Below are positions 12,101-27,100 of a stretch of 64,000 bases of DNA, piece by piece. The stretch comes from Gonatopus flavifemur. Taxonomy: Eukaryota; Arthropoda; Insecta; Hymenoptera; Dryinidae. Position 1 is the stretch's first letter. Every line of letters starts with the position of its first letter. Under the pieces are notes generated by a model, which did not search any database, was not told where the DNA came from, and worked only from the letters and a program-made list of their open reading frames with translations. Position numbers and translations under genes: made by a program. Where the stretch lies: assembly GCA_018340375.1 (NCBI GenBank), contig JAFFJZ010000003.1:372001-436000 (forward strand), read 5' to 3'.

Positions 12101-15100
12101 ATTTGTTAACATTTAGAGGTTAAAAGTTTACAATTTTATTGTTTAGCCTTCAGAATTCATTGGGAAAATTTAAAGTGCGCGGCAGTGCGCAATCCCAAGT
12201 ATATAATTCATTATTTATCATTTACTTTGAATTTGTATTAATTACGTACCTACCTTTTCAGAAAAGTTCGCGCAAAATTGGAGTTTTTCTCTCCCCTACT
12301 TCCTTATGCTGTAGTCAGCTGTAGTCCCCTTAATAAAAACACATTTTTATTTCATAATAGCATTGAGTAGTTTTTACTAACAGAACAAATGAAAATTCGT
12401 TCCTTTAGGACGTATTATTTTTGCAACAGTGAAAATGTAAATATTGTCAACATTTTTTTTCATAAACAGTTGTCCTTTCTAATATAAAACAATTTACGAT
12501 CAGTTATATAGTATATCTTATCAATGTAATTCCTTCACAGAAAAGGGAACGTGGACGAATGAAAGTTCATCATCTGAATAACGTTAATAAGGCTTTACAA
12601 ATACTTGAACAAAATAATGTAAGTAAAAACCAGGCCTATGCGTATTCAGTCTTGTCTTTACTTTGAATTTACTTCCAGGTGAAGCTTGTAAATATTAGTA
12701 GCAATGATATTGTTGATGGTAATCCTAAATTAACCCTTGGTTTAGTATGGAGTATCATCTTACATTGGCAGGTTTGTAATAGATTTATGTATATGTATGT
12801 ATGCATGTATGTATGGAAAATCCAAGCATTCATATTTTCAATTTCATTACACGCATAGGTACACTATCATCTGAAAGGATTGATGAACGAGTTACAACAG
12901 ACAAACTTGGAAAAAACTCTTCTTGCTTGGTGTCGACAAAATTCTCGAGTAAGATATGACATTATTCTTTGTTATCATCCATTACCAATTTTCATAGATA
13001 TGCGAAAAATACTTTTCAGCATAAGTCGAGTTGTGAAATATGACCCCGTTAACGTGTCAGATATTCAAATCCTACGAGTGTCCAATTTCAAATGCGTTTT
13101 TGAACAAATATTTGAGTGCCTGAACTAGTAATACGCTGAAAAATTGCTGGCATTTTTCAAATATCTGAATGCCTTTGGTTATTTGAAGTATTTTTGGTCT
13201 CGCACTATATGAAATGAGTGATTGAATTTGTCATAAATTTATAAAAGTTTAATTATTTATTTCGCATTTCATATACTGAGGAAAAAGTTATAGAGAATTA
13301 CAGATTAAAGATAATGTATCCTTTCTCTCCTAGACTATCTGACACGCATATCTAACAACTCTATTGACATCAGTTACCTGATGAAGAACATTAGGTGTTC
13401 TGAATTAAACTGGGTGATTTACAAAAGTCTAATCCAGCTTGTTTTATTTGGATTATGTGATTCAAGTTCTCGCATATTTCTATACATTTTTATAGTTGCG
13501 TCACACATATTTATACGTATGTTTTTTCTTGTTGTATTAGAATTATGCTAACGTTGATATAAAAAATTTCACCACATCTTGGTCCGATGGATTGGCTTTC
13601 AATGCACTTTTGCATAATTGGAGACCAGATTTATTCGATTTTAATCTTATATCACGGAAGCATCCGAATGCTCGATTGGATCATGCCTTCCGTCTTGCTC
13701 AGGAGCATCTTAGTATCGAAAGACTATTAGATCCTGAAGGTAATTTAGAATTTTAATGTTATAAAATTACGTCTCATACACGAAAAAGAAGACATTGTAA
13801 ATTCAAATGAATACCACATCGATGCAGTGCTCAGAGCTTTTTAATTTCTAGATTCTATAAACTATGTTTTCATTACTATTTTTTTTACAGAAATGTTGTC
13901 ATTGTAACTTTGAATTTAGTGTCTTTTTATGTGTACGTGTTATATATATATATATATATATTTGTTATACTGATGATTAAATGCATTTGTTATAATTATT
14001 TTCAGATGTCAACACCTCAGTGCCAGATAAAAAGTCTATAATGATGTATGTTATGTGTCTTTTCCAATCATTGCCTCATTCTGGAAACGATGTTGGAGAG
14101 CTAGATGTTTCTGTCACGAGTGGTAGTACTCCAGTTAGTCCAGTTACAACGCCAGGAATTGAGGTAAGTCGCGGAAGAACAATTTGAAGAAGATGTAGCA
14201 CAATAATTTTCAATCTTCTGATATCCATTCGTTCGACTTTTGATGATACCCTCCCAACGTTTTATGCGGTATATTCTTTTGCTGGTCTCTGCGACTTCAT
14301 AACAGTAGCTTGTACTAAATTGATCATGGTTATTCTGAAAAAAAAGGAAAAAACACGACTTCCCGATGAGAAAAAGAAGAAGCAATTGTGAAAATGTAAA
14401 TATATTCTTCAGTAATGGAAGAAATATTACAGCTGTTGCTATTTCTTCCATAACCGGAATTATGATAAACGATAGACACAACTCAATGCGTACTGAGTGC
14501 AGCCAGTGCAGGCGAATGGAAAACGCTTTTAATTTTCTACATCCGATTTGATCGCAATGATTGACCAAGAAGAAGTATCTTTAAAAATGTGATCATCAAA
14601 TCGGTGGATTATGAAGTTACTCATTTTTCTTTTTTCATCAAAATGAGCGATTTTCAAGATTTCATGGTTTTCAATTTGATTATTGAGATACTCTCCAAAT
14701 GAAAAGAAAGGACATTTCTACTCGCATGGGAAGATAGGTTCCCTTTGGGCAGTCAGAAGGGAACCTATCCTTCCCGCTTGAGTTGAATTTTCACTCTTTC
14801 GTATTTAGAGAGTAGTGAACAAATTTGAAATTCAGTAAGTAGTATTATTGTTTCCAACTAATTACAATTTTTCAATTTTCTTCCAGGCAACGTCAATGCC
14901 ATTTCCCAATTTGGAACATTCCGAATCGCGTCCGATTAGCTTAGCTACTAATGTTTCTGTAGAACTTGGTGGCTATCAAGTAGCACTTGAAGACGTACTC
15001 ACGTGGTTGTTAGAAGCGGAAGATAAGCTCAATCATGCTATAGAACCTGGTTCGACTCTGGAAGTGTTGAAAAATCAATTCCACGAGCACGAAACCTTTC

Positions 15101-18100
15101 TGGTTGAATTGTCTGGACATCAGGATGGAGTTGGCGCTGTGTTGGAAGAAGGTGCTAGACTTCTAGCAGAGGGTGGATTACAAGCAGACGAAGAACACGA
15201 AGTGCGTGTTCAGATGTCACTTTTGAATTCTCGATGGGAAGGACTTAGAATGCGTGCCATGGAAAGACAAACTAGAATCCACGAGGTGAATTTATTTATT
15301 TATTCGTCCCAGAAGAATAATTCAGCAAGATTAGAATAAACGCGAATGATTTTTTCTTCTGAAAATTAATTTTCTATTAGTTTTTTTCCCTTATTAATTT
15401 CTAATCATTATTCAAATACTCAATTAAATACCAAAACGTCATCAAAATCAAACAATTTTTTGAAAAAATTTCGTTAACCTATGTCACCTATGAAAGTAGT
15501 ATATGGCGTTTCGAAAGATCATTATAACGGAATATTCGTTGATACCATTTATCATACTGTAATATTATTCTTTAAATTTTCATATTCCGTGATGATTAGT
15601 ATTAGTTTTTGATAATTTCAACATCATTGCCAGAGATTAAAATGTTTCAGATTTTGATGGATGTACAACAGAAGCAACTAGATAATTTACGGCAGTGGTT
15701 AACGAAAACGGAGGACAGAATATCCATGATGGCCGGAATCGAATTGAATCAATTGACATTAGAAGAGCAAATGAAACAATTAACCGAATTGGAAGAGGAT
15801 ATCAGAGCACAGCAGAGTGTGGTCGATGGTATGAAGAATATGGTCGTTGTTGTGGACGAGGACAACTCTGAGGCTGTTTTTACCCAAATGGAGGATCAGT
15901 TGTCCGCTCTTGGCGAACGTTGGACGCACATCTGTCAATGGAAAGAGGAAAGAAAGCAAAGACTCGAACATCTTTCTTCCAAATGGCAAAGTCTGACTGA
16001 TAATTACAAAAAATTAGTTACTTGGTTAAATGAAACCGAAATAACCTTGAAACAAATGGAAGCGAATCCAGCTTCAGAAATCGGTGAAGTTTTGAAAAGA
16101 ATCAAGAAGCTGCAAGTTTTAAAAATGACGATGGACATTAGGCAAAAAGAATTGATTTCCCTTCAAGAGTTAGTGCAACAACTAGAGGATGAAAAATCCT
16201 CTCCGGAGTCCACAAACATTTTAGAGAAACTAGAGAATCTTCAAGATCGGTGGGAGGCCGTCAATCAAATTATGGAAGTACAAAGTCAAAGAGTAAGCAT
16301 GAAGATTTTTCTTTCGGTAGACAAATCTTATGTTTTTTGAATTGTGATCGATAAATACAATAATACTTCGATCAACCATATGTTTATTATTATTTTTTTT
16401 TGCTTGTGATCATAGATTTGTAGTTCGGGATTTGAATTTGATTTGAGTTCTGGTAAGGAGAGCACAATCATCGAAGACAACGAATGGATGAGTGAATCTG
16501 TAATGAGTATTGCTTATAAAGAGGAAATTGCTGCAACGGTTTGTACTTTTCCCCCACTTTTTAATGCTTTCGAAGATATTCCTTAACTCCTTATTGCACA
16601 GTGTATCATATTCGATAAAAATCCAAAAATGCTCTCAAACGCATTCTTACCGGGAATGGCAGGCAGAAACAGGCTAAAATGACAAAAACCGTACAGAAGC
16701 AGGAAAAACCAGGTTACTTGTTTCTGCCTGGCATTTTCCACAGGGATGTAACATATCTTCCAAGAATCGCCAACAACGTCAAACAATTGGCATTTTTCGT
16801 TGGAAAACAGTCATGCAACAGGAGGTTAACAATGTCATTCATTCTTTTTCATCTTTTGTTTTTAGTCAACTCCTCATAGTGATTCGAAAAAACGCCGCAT
16901 GGACAATCCGAAAAAACAAGAATTTGAGTCAATACTATTCAATTTGTACAAATGGTTAGATTATATCGATTTAGAAACCGGACGTTCCGAAGGAGTATTC
17001 GACGATCTGAGCGTAGAGGAAAAAAAGGTGGTGTACGAAGACACCCTTAAAGAAGTGGAAGCTCATGAACACGAATACCACACATTATTAGAAGTCGGAG
17101 AACAATTGATCAATTCTTTGAAGGATATGAACGAGTCATTCGAAGAAGAAGAATCCAAAATCAAAAGCGTACAAAATTGTTGGATAGCCGTTAATAATAG
17201 ACTGAAAGAGATAAAACATCGTATAGATCATTTAGTCGAAATAAAAAACTTCAAAACTGAATTAGCTAGTTTGAATTTAATTTTAGATGGTTATTCGAGG
17301 TGGTTCGAAACCAATCAGAAAAATCATCAGATTGAACCGGTCAGGGTGAGAAAGCTTTCCTTATTTTATTCTGTATTTTAGTTGCATTCAAAAATTTTTA
17401 TGAAATTAAGATTATGTAAGATTGTGTCTCCCCGCTAAAAATCTCTAGTCGAATCGGACAGAAAATTTTCTGTCGAATTCTTATCAGTTTTTGTCTTACT
17501 CGTGCTATAACCGACACAATTTTTACCGAAATTTGACATGTTCTGTCGGATCTTATTTGTATATTAACTCTATAACGGATATATAAACGACTCGATAACT
17601 GATCGAACACGGGTTCAAATTTTGTGCAGATCTAACTCACATTTTTAATGTATTAATTAATGCGCCGAATAAAACAAACTATTGAAATCTTGGAAAATTG
17701 CATAAATCATGTCGATTACATTACCCACTTGATATTTGTCACCTCATTTTCCTTGGATATATTGCATCCTTCCACTCAAATACAGTTTGAATTTGGTTTT
17801 GTCTATTTGATGAACTTTGTAATCTCTCTCTCTGCCTCTCTTTATTATAAATAGAGAGGTTGAGGAAGATGCATCAAGTTTATGTTTTTCATTCATGAAA
17901 GTAACATACGAAAGTATAAAAAGAAGCAATAACTGGAAGTTAGGATTTTCAAGGTTTTCATTATCAACAATTAAGGCCACAGCCACAGGCCCCACATTTA
18001 TCAAGGGGGTATTGTATTACATTTCAACAGTGAGACAATTACAATTTTTTTTCGGTAAAAATGAAGTCCTTGCATGACTAAAATCAAATCTCATTCAACG

Positions 18101-21100
18101 TTTTCTTACGTCAGGTGAAAATTATACCTTCATATATGTATATACATTTCAGGTGAAAATCAAATCAATGAAATCTCATGATTCTCGCATAAAAGTTTTA
18201 CTGGAAAATGCAGAAAAATTAACGAAAATCGAAACGAGTTTTTTAGAAAATGATGAAGATTTAATGGACATGGCGAAAGCATTCCTAACGAGTTGGGAGC
18301 ATTTGTACAAGAAGTAAGCAGTACATTCCATTGCATTTTGTTGATTTCTCAGATCTGAAATATAATCACAGCGGAATAAAATCCTCTTTCTGCATAGAGT
18401 TAATTGAGAAAAAAAAAAAGAGATAACGTATTGTAATGCAGGAATTCGTCAGTATTTCCTATGTTAAGCTCAAAACATTCCCTCACCCAAATACAATCAG
18501 AATTTATTTTAAACTGCTTGATAAATTTTTTCTGACTTGTCTTCTTCAATTATTCATTTTTAATATACTTTGGCGATATGCGTTGTTTATCATCGATGAT
18601 GAAGTATAATTTTTTATTTCTGATCATGTTTTTAGATTATCAGGATGGTTGGATGAATTGAGTAAAGAAATCGATAATACTCCATCGAAAAAATACTTTG
18701 AAACAATGGAAAGTCTTTTCAAGTTTCTCAATAACATAGAAAAAGGATTGTTATCGGAACACGCGGTTATGTCTGATGAGAAAACGATGGAAGAACAATT
18801 GAAAAAATTTCAAACATTCCAAGATTCAATGAAAAAATATCAGAGTGATTTTGATTATGTGAATACTACAGGACAAGATTTAATTCTCAAAATGAATGGT
18901 GATAGTCAAGGAGAAAAATTAAAGAATGAACTACAGGATCTCAATACCAAATGGAGTGATATACCAATTATTTTAGAAGAGAGACAGCAAAAGCTGATGA
19001 AAGGTAAGCAATTCAAATTTGGAACGTACTTTGTTTTTTTTCCAGAAGCGTTCTTTCAAGAATTCTTACGTTTTGGGAAGAAAGAAATTGTTTGGATGTC
19101 ATCTTAAAGTTTGGTGCATGATCTTAATCGATTCTTTGTACATTTTTGGGAGAAATATATTGTAGCGCCATGTGATTGCGACAATTTTATTGTATAATTG
19201 TGCATATCATTACACGTTATTTTCTCTCGGGGCCAAAAGTTATTATTATATTTGTATCTTGATTTTTATAGACATAGAATCATTGCGAATATTCAACGAT
19301 GAAGTCTCGTCTTTGGAATCTTGGCTGGAAAAATCTTCCAGTTATTTGAATGAAATATCCAAAGATGATGTTATGAATGATCTGGATGGTACAGAATTTA
19401 AATTGGAACAAATTCGATCATTCATTGAAGAAATTGAGAAGTCAAAATCTAGGATAGAAAATATTCAAACCTTAACGAATAAATTACTTGAAAATTCTGA
19501 ACCTAAATTTTCAAATGTATTGAATGACAGATTAGAAACAATTTCGTTCAAGTGGAATGCAATTGGCGACGGTGCAAAATCTTTGAGTGACAGATATGAA
19601 AGCATTTTGAAAAAGAACGATGAAGTAAGTAGTTTGACAGATCTTAATCAATTTGAATTTACGCTTCCTCTTATGGTTTTATTAAATATAATTCAATGTG
19701 AACTGATAGGTCATGAATGGAATTGAAGACTTTACAAAATGGTTATCGAGTTTGGAGAAAGAAATTCCGGTGGAATCAAAAATAACATCTTCAGTCGAGC
19801 TATTTCAAGTTCGAGGACGATATCAAATATTGAAAGATCAAATTGATAAACGTGTCGAAGAATTTAGAAATTTAAACGAAATGGGTAGTGACAAACTTTT
19901 AAGCTCAGAGGGCTCTTGCGTGCAAGAGTTAGGAAGACGTTTCACCTTTTTGAATGCAAGATGGACTGATGTTACGGATCGTATATACGAGCGTTATAGA
20001 CATTTGCAAAATGCTAGTCATGAGTATGGAGAGTTTCGCGCTTTAGTTGCTCAAGAAAGCGATTGGTTAGACAAACTAGATAAAAGATTGAAAAAATCCA
20101 CTAAAAGTGCTGCCGATGCTGAGGAAATTTCTGAAGAACTCGATGTGAGTAGAATCATTGTTGTATTATCACAAAACAAGAGAAACCAAAGAAAAATGGA
20201 AAATAATTTTAAAATATCACATTCTTAATACTTATTTTGCACTATATCATAATTTTCATATCATGATTTTTGAAGGATTTGGAAAACTATGTGCGTAACC
20301 GTCCAGAATCTCGATTTGAAAAAATCCAAGAAATTGGAAAGCAACTCATGGATAGCAATATTATGATACAATCTATTCAGACCGACGTGGAAGTTTTAAT
20401 AAATCGTTGGGAAAATTTGAATAAGCAGGTACGTTGTTATTTTCATATCAAGGATGCAACTGAGTAATGTGATTAGGGTTTGAATACATAAATGTTTTTC
20501 CAAGAGCTTGAATTTTTCATTGTTAAGGGGAAACGATCGCATAGGTGGCTCCATCTGAAGTATTTTGGTCGGAAAAAAATGTCACCTGATGGAGCCACCT
20601 ATGCGATCGTATCCTCTTGAGCCACATTTTAGTGCAAACTTAAAATCAATATTTATATAATTGGTTCATAACAGCATGCTGCATTGTTGTAATGTTTTTA
20701 TGATAATAGCTTGATGATTTGAGAGATATTGATTTTGTGAACAAATGAGATGAATCATATTTGATATTCAGTGAATTCGAATGAATAAATCAGAATTTTA
20801 AGAATAAAATGGAAAACAAAAAAAAAATCCTAACAATAATCAGTTTCAATTCAATTCCGATTGAAATTTTTCGAAAATATTTGGTCGCTGATATTATGTT
20901 GAATATTGTAAGAGTTTAGCTCGATTTAAAATAGCATAGAGAGAAAGAGTTGTATTTTGAGTAGGCAGGGCAACGGACCAAGCTGTTGGAAGGATCTGTG
21001 AAGCAAGCACAACAATCAGAAGGGCGCATCCTCGCCCTTCAGCACTCCTTAACGCAAGTAGACTCTGTACTAACTGCACGTCTTAACTGCGAACTCACTG

Positions 21101-24100
21101 CTGATGATTTGCCCCATGATCACCAGGTCTGTTGGATTTCTAATTCTACATTTACATATTTATTATGTCACAAAATTTATTTTAATCTCCATCTGGTTAG
21201 GAGTTTTGAACAAATTGAATGAGTTTAATCTGAAAAAAAAAGTAAGAACAACCTTGGTCTGGGCTTCTTTAATTAATCAACTTGGATACACAAAATGAAT
21301 GATTTCTTGTGTAAACTAAATTTTGCCGATAGAAAAACAAAATGGGCAAACATAATTACAGACTTTATGTACAGTTTTTATGTTTTATTCCAACAAACAT
21401 TCCCATGTTTAGAATAATTTCTTTGTGTTACAAGAAGAATGTTAATTTTCTTTCAAAGCTCTTATACTTTTGCGATCATTTTTCTCATTCAAGTATACAC
21501 GGAGAAAAATGAATAATGAATTTTAAATCTGCATTGGGATACTAGTCTTTGATAACTTTTTATTCCTCCTTATAATCTGGATTATACTCCTCAGCATATG
21601 GATATTAGGGACTAGGAAAAATTGGTATCTATAATCCAGATGCTTGTCATTAGTATCTATTTTTCTCCGTGTATAAATGTGTTATAAACGTCCTCATATT
21701 GTCAGTAGGTGCGATGTAATGTAATTTTCATGTGTATAATATGTCACATTGTACCGTGCATTGTAGAAACTGGTGGAAGAAATGGATCATCAAAGAGCCA
21801 CTCTTCAAGAAATGGCATCACAGATTGAGTCATACAAAGCTTCTGGTAAACAAGAGGCCGCACTTAGACTTCAAGAACAAATGACTCTTATACAGCAAAA
21901 ATTTTCCGAAGTTCAAAGAAAATTCCAACGTTTCCGTTGTCCAAGCAATCTTGAACCTAGATTATCAAGAGCTTTGAGGGAACTTAGAGGTATAGAAGAA
22001 GCTACATGCCTTCTGGAGTTGTCTTCGGAAGATCCTGAAGCTGTGGAAGGACAATTGAAACATTGTTTGGTAAGATAATAATAGGGAAGAAAAATAATGA
22101 TTTTTATTTTCAACAAAAAAGTTGAAATCTTACACTCTCATGAAATCCTTTTAGCGTTTTTATCAAACATTGAGTGAGATCAAGAGTGAAATTGAAAACA
22201 TTATCATAACTGGCAGGAAATTGGTTGAAGACAATAACGTTCCGGACCCAGACAAATTTTCCAAACAAATTGATATGCTTAAAGATTTGTACAATAAAGT
22301 ATGTTACATGGGAATACATTAAAAGTGAGTGACTACATTTATTTTGCAATCAAGTAAAATAGCTGTTTTTTCGTTTTAGCTGGGTTTGCAAATAACTGAA
22401 TCTAAATCTGCCTTGGAATCGGCATTAGAGTTGTCTCGAGATATTCATAAAAATATATCGTATATCAATATGTCCATCGAATGTATCAATAAAGAATTAG
22501 ATACTCAAAAAAGTGCACCTGATTTACCTGTTAATGCGATATACGTGAGAGTAAGTTGGATCTATTTGACATGCTACTCAATTACTGCAGTAATACTGAG
22601 ATGTATTTTTTATTTCTTTAGGAAGCTTTAACAGAAGTGATACCAAGATTGCATGCTGTGAGAGATAAACTGCAGGCATCTCAAGATGAATTCTCAAAAC
22701 TTTGCGATCCTGTATATTTAGAATCTTTGAGAGAAAGATTATCTGGAATCGACAGTAGATTAACCAGTATTGAAAGAAGACTGCTCCTTTGTAACGGTTC
22801 AGAGGTAACTATTGTTCAAATGATTTACATGTTCAGATGTCTTTAGTCTTGAGAAAGAGTATTCAGTGAGCAATAAATACTTTGTCAGTGATGAAGATTC
22901 TTCTAAACTCCTGAATTATTCTTTTCGGGAAGAACTTTTTATTTTTTCACATCCTCTTTTTGTTTTATATCGAAAAATAATTGTGATTGGAGGAATGTTG
23001 CTTTTAAAACACAAAATGATATAGATACTCATTGATACAGTCGAAGGTTTTGATTGTCGTGCACGACAAGCGATTGTCTTCTAGAGATTGCATTGGATTG
23101 AGTTTTACAATTTTTATCTTTGATCAAGGAACCTAACGTTGATGAAATCAACGCCTGGCTTTTGCAAATCGAAGATAAATTGAATAAATTGGATTCGGTA
23201 CCCGTAGATCAATTAACTCAAGTTCATTTTGAACAATGCAAGGTAAGAATTCATATTTTTACTATTTCATTATTCTCCAGAGTTATAAAATGGAAAAATT
23301 CATGAAATAAAACAACTTTTCTTTTCGACATCCTAATAGGCTGTACAATGTGAAATGATAGAAGCAAAGCCAAAAGTTAATAAACTTCAGCGATATGCAT
23401 TTTATCCCAAGGTTGCCGAAGTTTGTGATCAATGGGAAAAAATATCAAATAGAATTCAAGTATGTATTATTTGGCTTTCTGATCATTTTGAACTTTCATT
23501 TGAATCCTCTTTTTTTTTGGTAACATTTCTACCTAATGATGGGCTGCTCTCTGCATCGTGGCTTATAATTTGCTTGTTTTCTTGCACTCATTTATAAATA
23601 TCAATGATTTGTTCTGTTTTTATTTTTTTTTTTGTATCAATTCTCATATAATTAAAAATTGAGAACATTCAAGCAGAATATTCAAAAATTGAACATGACG
23701 TTACATAATTGGAGCGTTGAATGCAATCACAGGATGAGGCAAATCAAACGATATTCGGTATATTTCATGAAATAGATTGTGTAACGCACAAATATGATAC
23801 ATAAATGTGAAGTACTACGGTTTATGATTCGGATCTTATCCAAGAGGTTGCATCTTTTTTTTTGTCTTTAGAATAGCATTTATGAAAATTTTAGAAGGAT
23901 ATAAAATATATTCATCTTGAAAAAAGGAATACTTTCGAATGTATTGTCTCTCCCCTCTCACGGTAAATTTTTCATAAAAATCCAATTCACGGCCGACACA
24001 CTTGACACACATTTTTTGCACTATGACGTGGTGGTGGATGATAGAATGCAAAATAGAAGCGAACTAAACGATGACAGCTTTGTTGTACACTTTGTATCGC

Positions 24101-27100
24101 GATATCATTTTTTTCAGCTTTGCTTGTTACTATTTGTTTTCACGATTCCATTAATCATCACTCGTATTTTATTTAACATTGTTGTTATTTTTTATACTTG
24201 CTTCCATGTGTCATGAAGTTTTTTAAAGTCACAATATTTTCACAGGAATGGATCCACAAAACGACAGACAATTTTTTGATCAAAAGTAAGAATATTGATG
24301 TTGTTCTAAAGGGGAGAGACAATTCTGATCATGATTATAAATCCCCTCAGAATGTACGATCGGAGCTAATAAATCATTCAAATCAAATAAAAGAAAAAGA
24401 CCTAAAGTTAAACGATGAGAATGAACAAAGATACGGTTTAGGGTATTTGAATCCAGCTTTTGATGGAAATCTCTATCAGAATATTATTTTAACATCAAAC
24501 AATACGTCTAAGGGCTCGCCGAATGAAATACCATATCGAAATAAAAAATCTTGCTTGAAATCTGAAAAAGCTGGAAGCAGAATTGTGGATGTTAGCAGAA
24601 CGATCAGAAGAAAATTGGATATGAGTTCCGTGCCGGATGTTGTTCAAACTTCACAGCCATTGTTCGATATATACGGACACGAAGATGTAATTCATGAACC
24701 TTTAAGATCCAAAGAAGATAGTAGTTTGAGCATACAAGACGACAAGGAATTTTTCTTATCGAAAAATAGTACCTTGTTTTCTCAAGTTTCCAGCAACACT
24801 CTTATTCCTGCAGAATCATTTCACGAATCAAATTCATTCCGTATCGTCGAAATCAAAGAGAGAGAAATTATCAAATCCGTCGCATCTCCCAAAGACCATA
24901 TTATTTTGTCTGGAGCGAATGTTAGCTCGGGACAAGTACCTCAAGTGGTTGAAAGAGTGGAAATAATTGAGGATAATGAAACGGAGCCTGAATCGTTGGA
25001 TACTGATCCAGAGGATAAAGAAAACAAAGAGAAAGTAGGTTTCGCTGACAATGAAAACCATGAAATTTATTTAGAAAATGAAGACGTCACGCCCACTTCC
25101 AAAAAACAATCCATAAATCCGGTTCAAAATTTGAGAAATGAAAATCAACGTTGTCTCGAACCAGTTCCGGATTTTTTCAAAATACACGGAAAATCGAGCC
25201 CTATTTATTCGAATATTCCGTTTTCGGAAAAATCAGAATTTATTCCTTCGAAACAGCAGTTTTCAAAAATCAATCGGAACGAGCCGTGCAGCATTTGGAA
25301 ACATGAAGAGAGCGTCGCTGAATACCTTATACTTGATGACAACCTAAGGCAGTCGAGTGCAGTGACAGATGTAAAAATTGAATACCAGAGGGATGATGAT
25401 AGAGAAAAACACTGTGTCAGGGAAGTTCCAGTCCCTAGTACGAGTTTTGATACTGCAGAAATGTATTCAAGACCTCCTACGTCTAGATATCGGAAAGATG
25501 AGAAAATACTTGAAGACTGCACGATAGAAGATTGTGAAAGTTTTTACGGGAGCGACAAAGAAACTGATGATGCTTTAATTTTTTCTGACGATACTGAAAT
25601 TGATGTTTGCAGTTCGAGTTCAGAAGAAACGGACAGTAATTTAGGTGAAAACATTGCGCATCTCTTGGATAAGGTAAATTTAAATAACTGACAGAGCAAA
25701 TGAACTTTTCCTGACGAACTATGACGAGCATGTTCAATTTTTATAAGATATTTAATAATATTGACGTAGTACAATAGTCGAGGCAGAGTCCTCATAACAG
25801 GTTTAAACTAATCAACTAAACTATGTGAGAGTATTGTTTGGAAAAATATTGGGCTCTCAATTCATCAATATGTTTTATAAAACCATTTCTTGTGCTATTA
25901 CACCATTATACACCAATTTAATTTTCATGTTGTGTTTATTCGCATTAAAAACTATTGTTCTTTGCAGATACAAAGTGAAAAATTGTCTGAATTATCAAAG
26001 CATAAAGTAGAATCGAAAACTCTGAATGACAGAAGGTTATCGAAATCTAATTCCTCCAGAGCAGGTTTGGAAAAAAATATTTTAGAATTCGAACAATCTG
26101 CTCAGTTGATGTTGAGAAGAATGGATGTTATGTTGATGACCATCGGATCCATAAACAATGAAAAAGATCCTTCAAAACGTCTTGAGGTATTTTTTTTTTT
26201 TTTACAATGTTGAGATAATGAAATTTCACCTTGTGAGTGGATTCCGATTGTTTCTCGATTGAAAAATTAGCCTATTCGGCAATTAGAATAAAGCAATGCC
26301 TTTCATCTTTTTGTGTATTCTTCATTTCTAGTCTAATGCATACAATTATATTATACAGGTGTTGAAAAGCGAAGTTAGCTCTCTCGCCCCAGACGCAGCG
26401 ACCTTAATCAGTAAAGGTGATGGTCTCGTTATGACTGTTCATGCTTTTGACCCCACTCGGGCGGAAAAAATGAAGAATGAACACCAGGACAAACTGAGAA
26501 GCAAGTGGCATCAAGCGATGACAGAAATCGAGTCCAGAAGGGCTCAAGCGCAACGCGCGGAAGAAGTTTTGCGTAATTATAATGAATTGGTTATGGAATT
26601 CGAAGATTGGTTTAGAGATGCGCCACAAAAATTGGAGCAAGCTAATAACTATGAAGTGCAATTAGAATCATTCACCGAAGAGTATGACGTTAAGCAGGAT
26701 CAAATTCATAAATTGAATGAATTATGTGTAGAATTGAAGAGATTGAACGTTGGTTTTTCTGAAACTATACGTTACAGTATCAACAGCAGATGGCAAGAGA
26801 TAAGCTCTCAATTTAAAAGATTCAGTGGTAGTAAAGACAAAGATAAACACGTCACGGATAAAAAAGTAGAATTGGTGAGGATTTATTTTATAATTTTTAT
26901 ATCCATATGAAAAAATACTGTTTGTCAGATGTATTCAATGTGCCCTAGTGTCCAGTATGATCGATTCGGAATTTCGATATGATTAAATATAAAATTGGCT
27001 AGATATCGCTTAAATAAAGTGTAAGCTGCGTACGTGATATGTTTGTGATAGCTGTTTGATTCTTTCATATATTTCCGTACAGCAGCACCATCGATGAGAT

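Noticed and set aside
14101..14568. 155-codon ORF on the reverse strand
   Set aside because: It overlaps exon 7 antisense and runs through intron 7; no recognisable protein and composition of chance ORFs.
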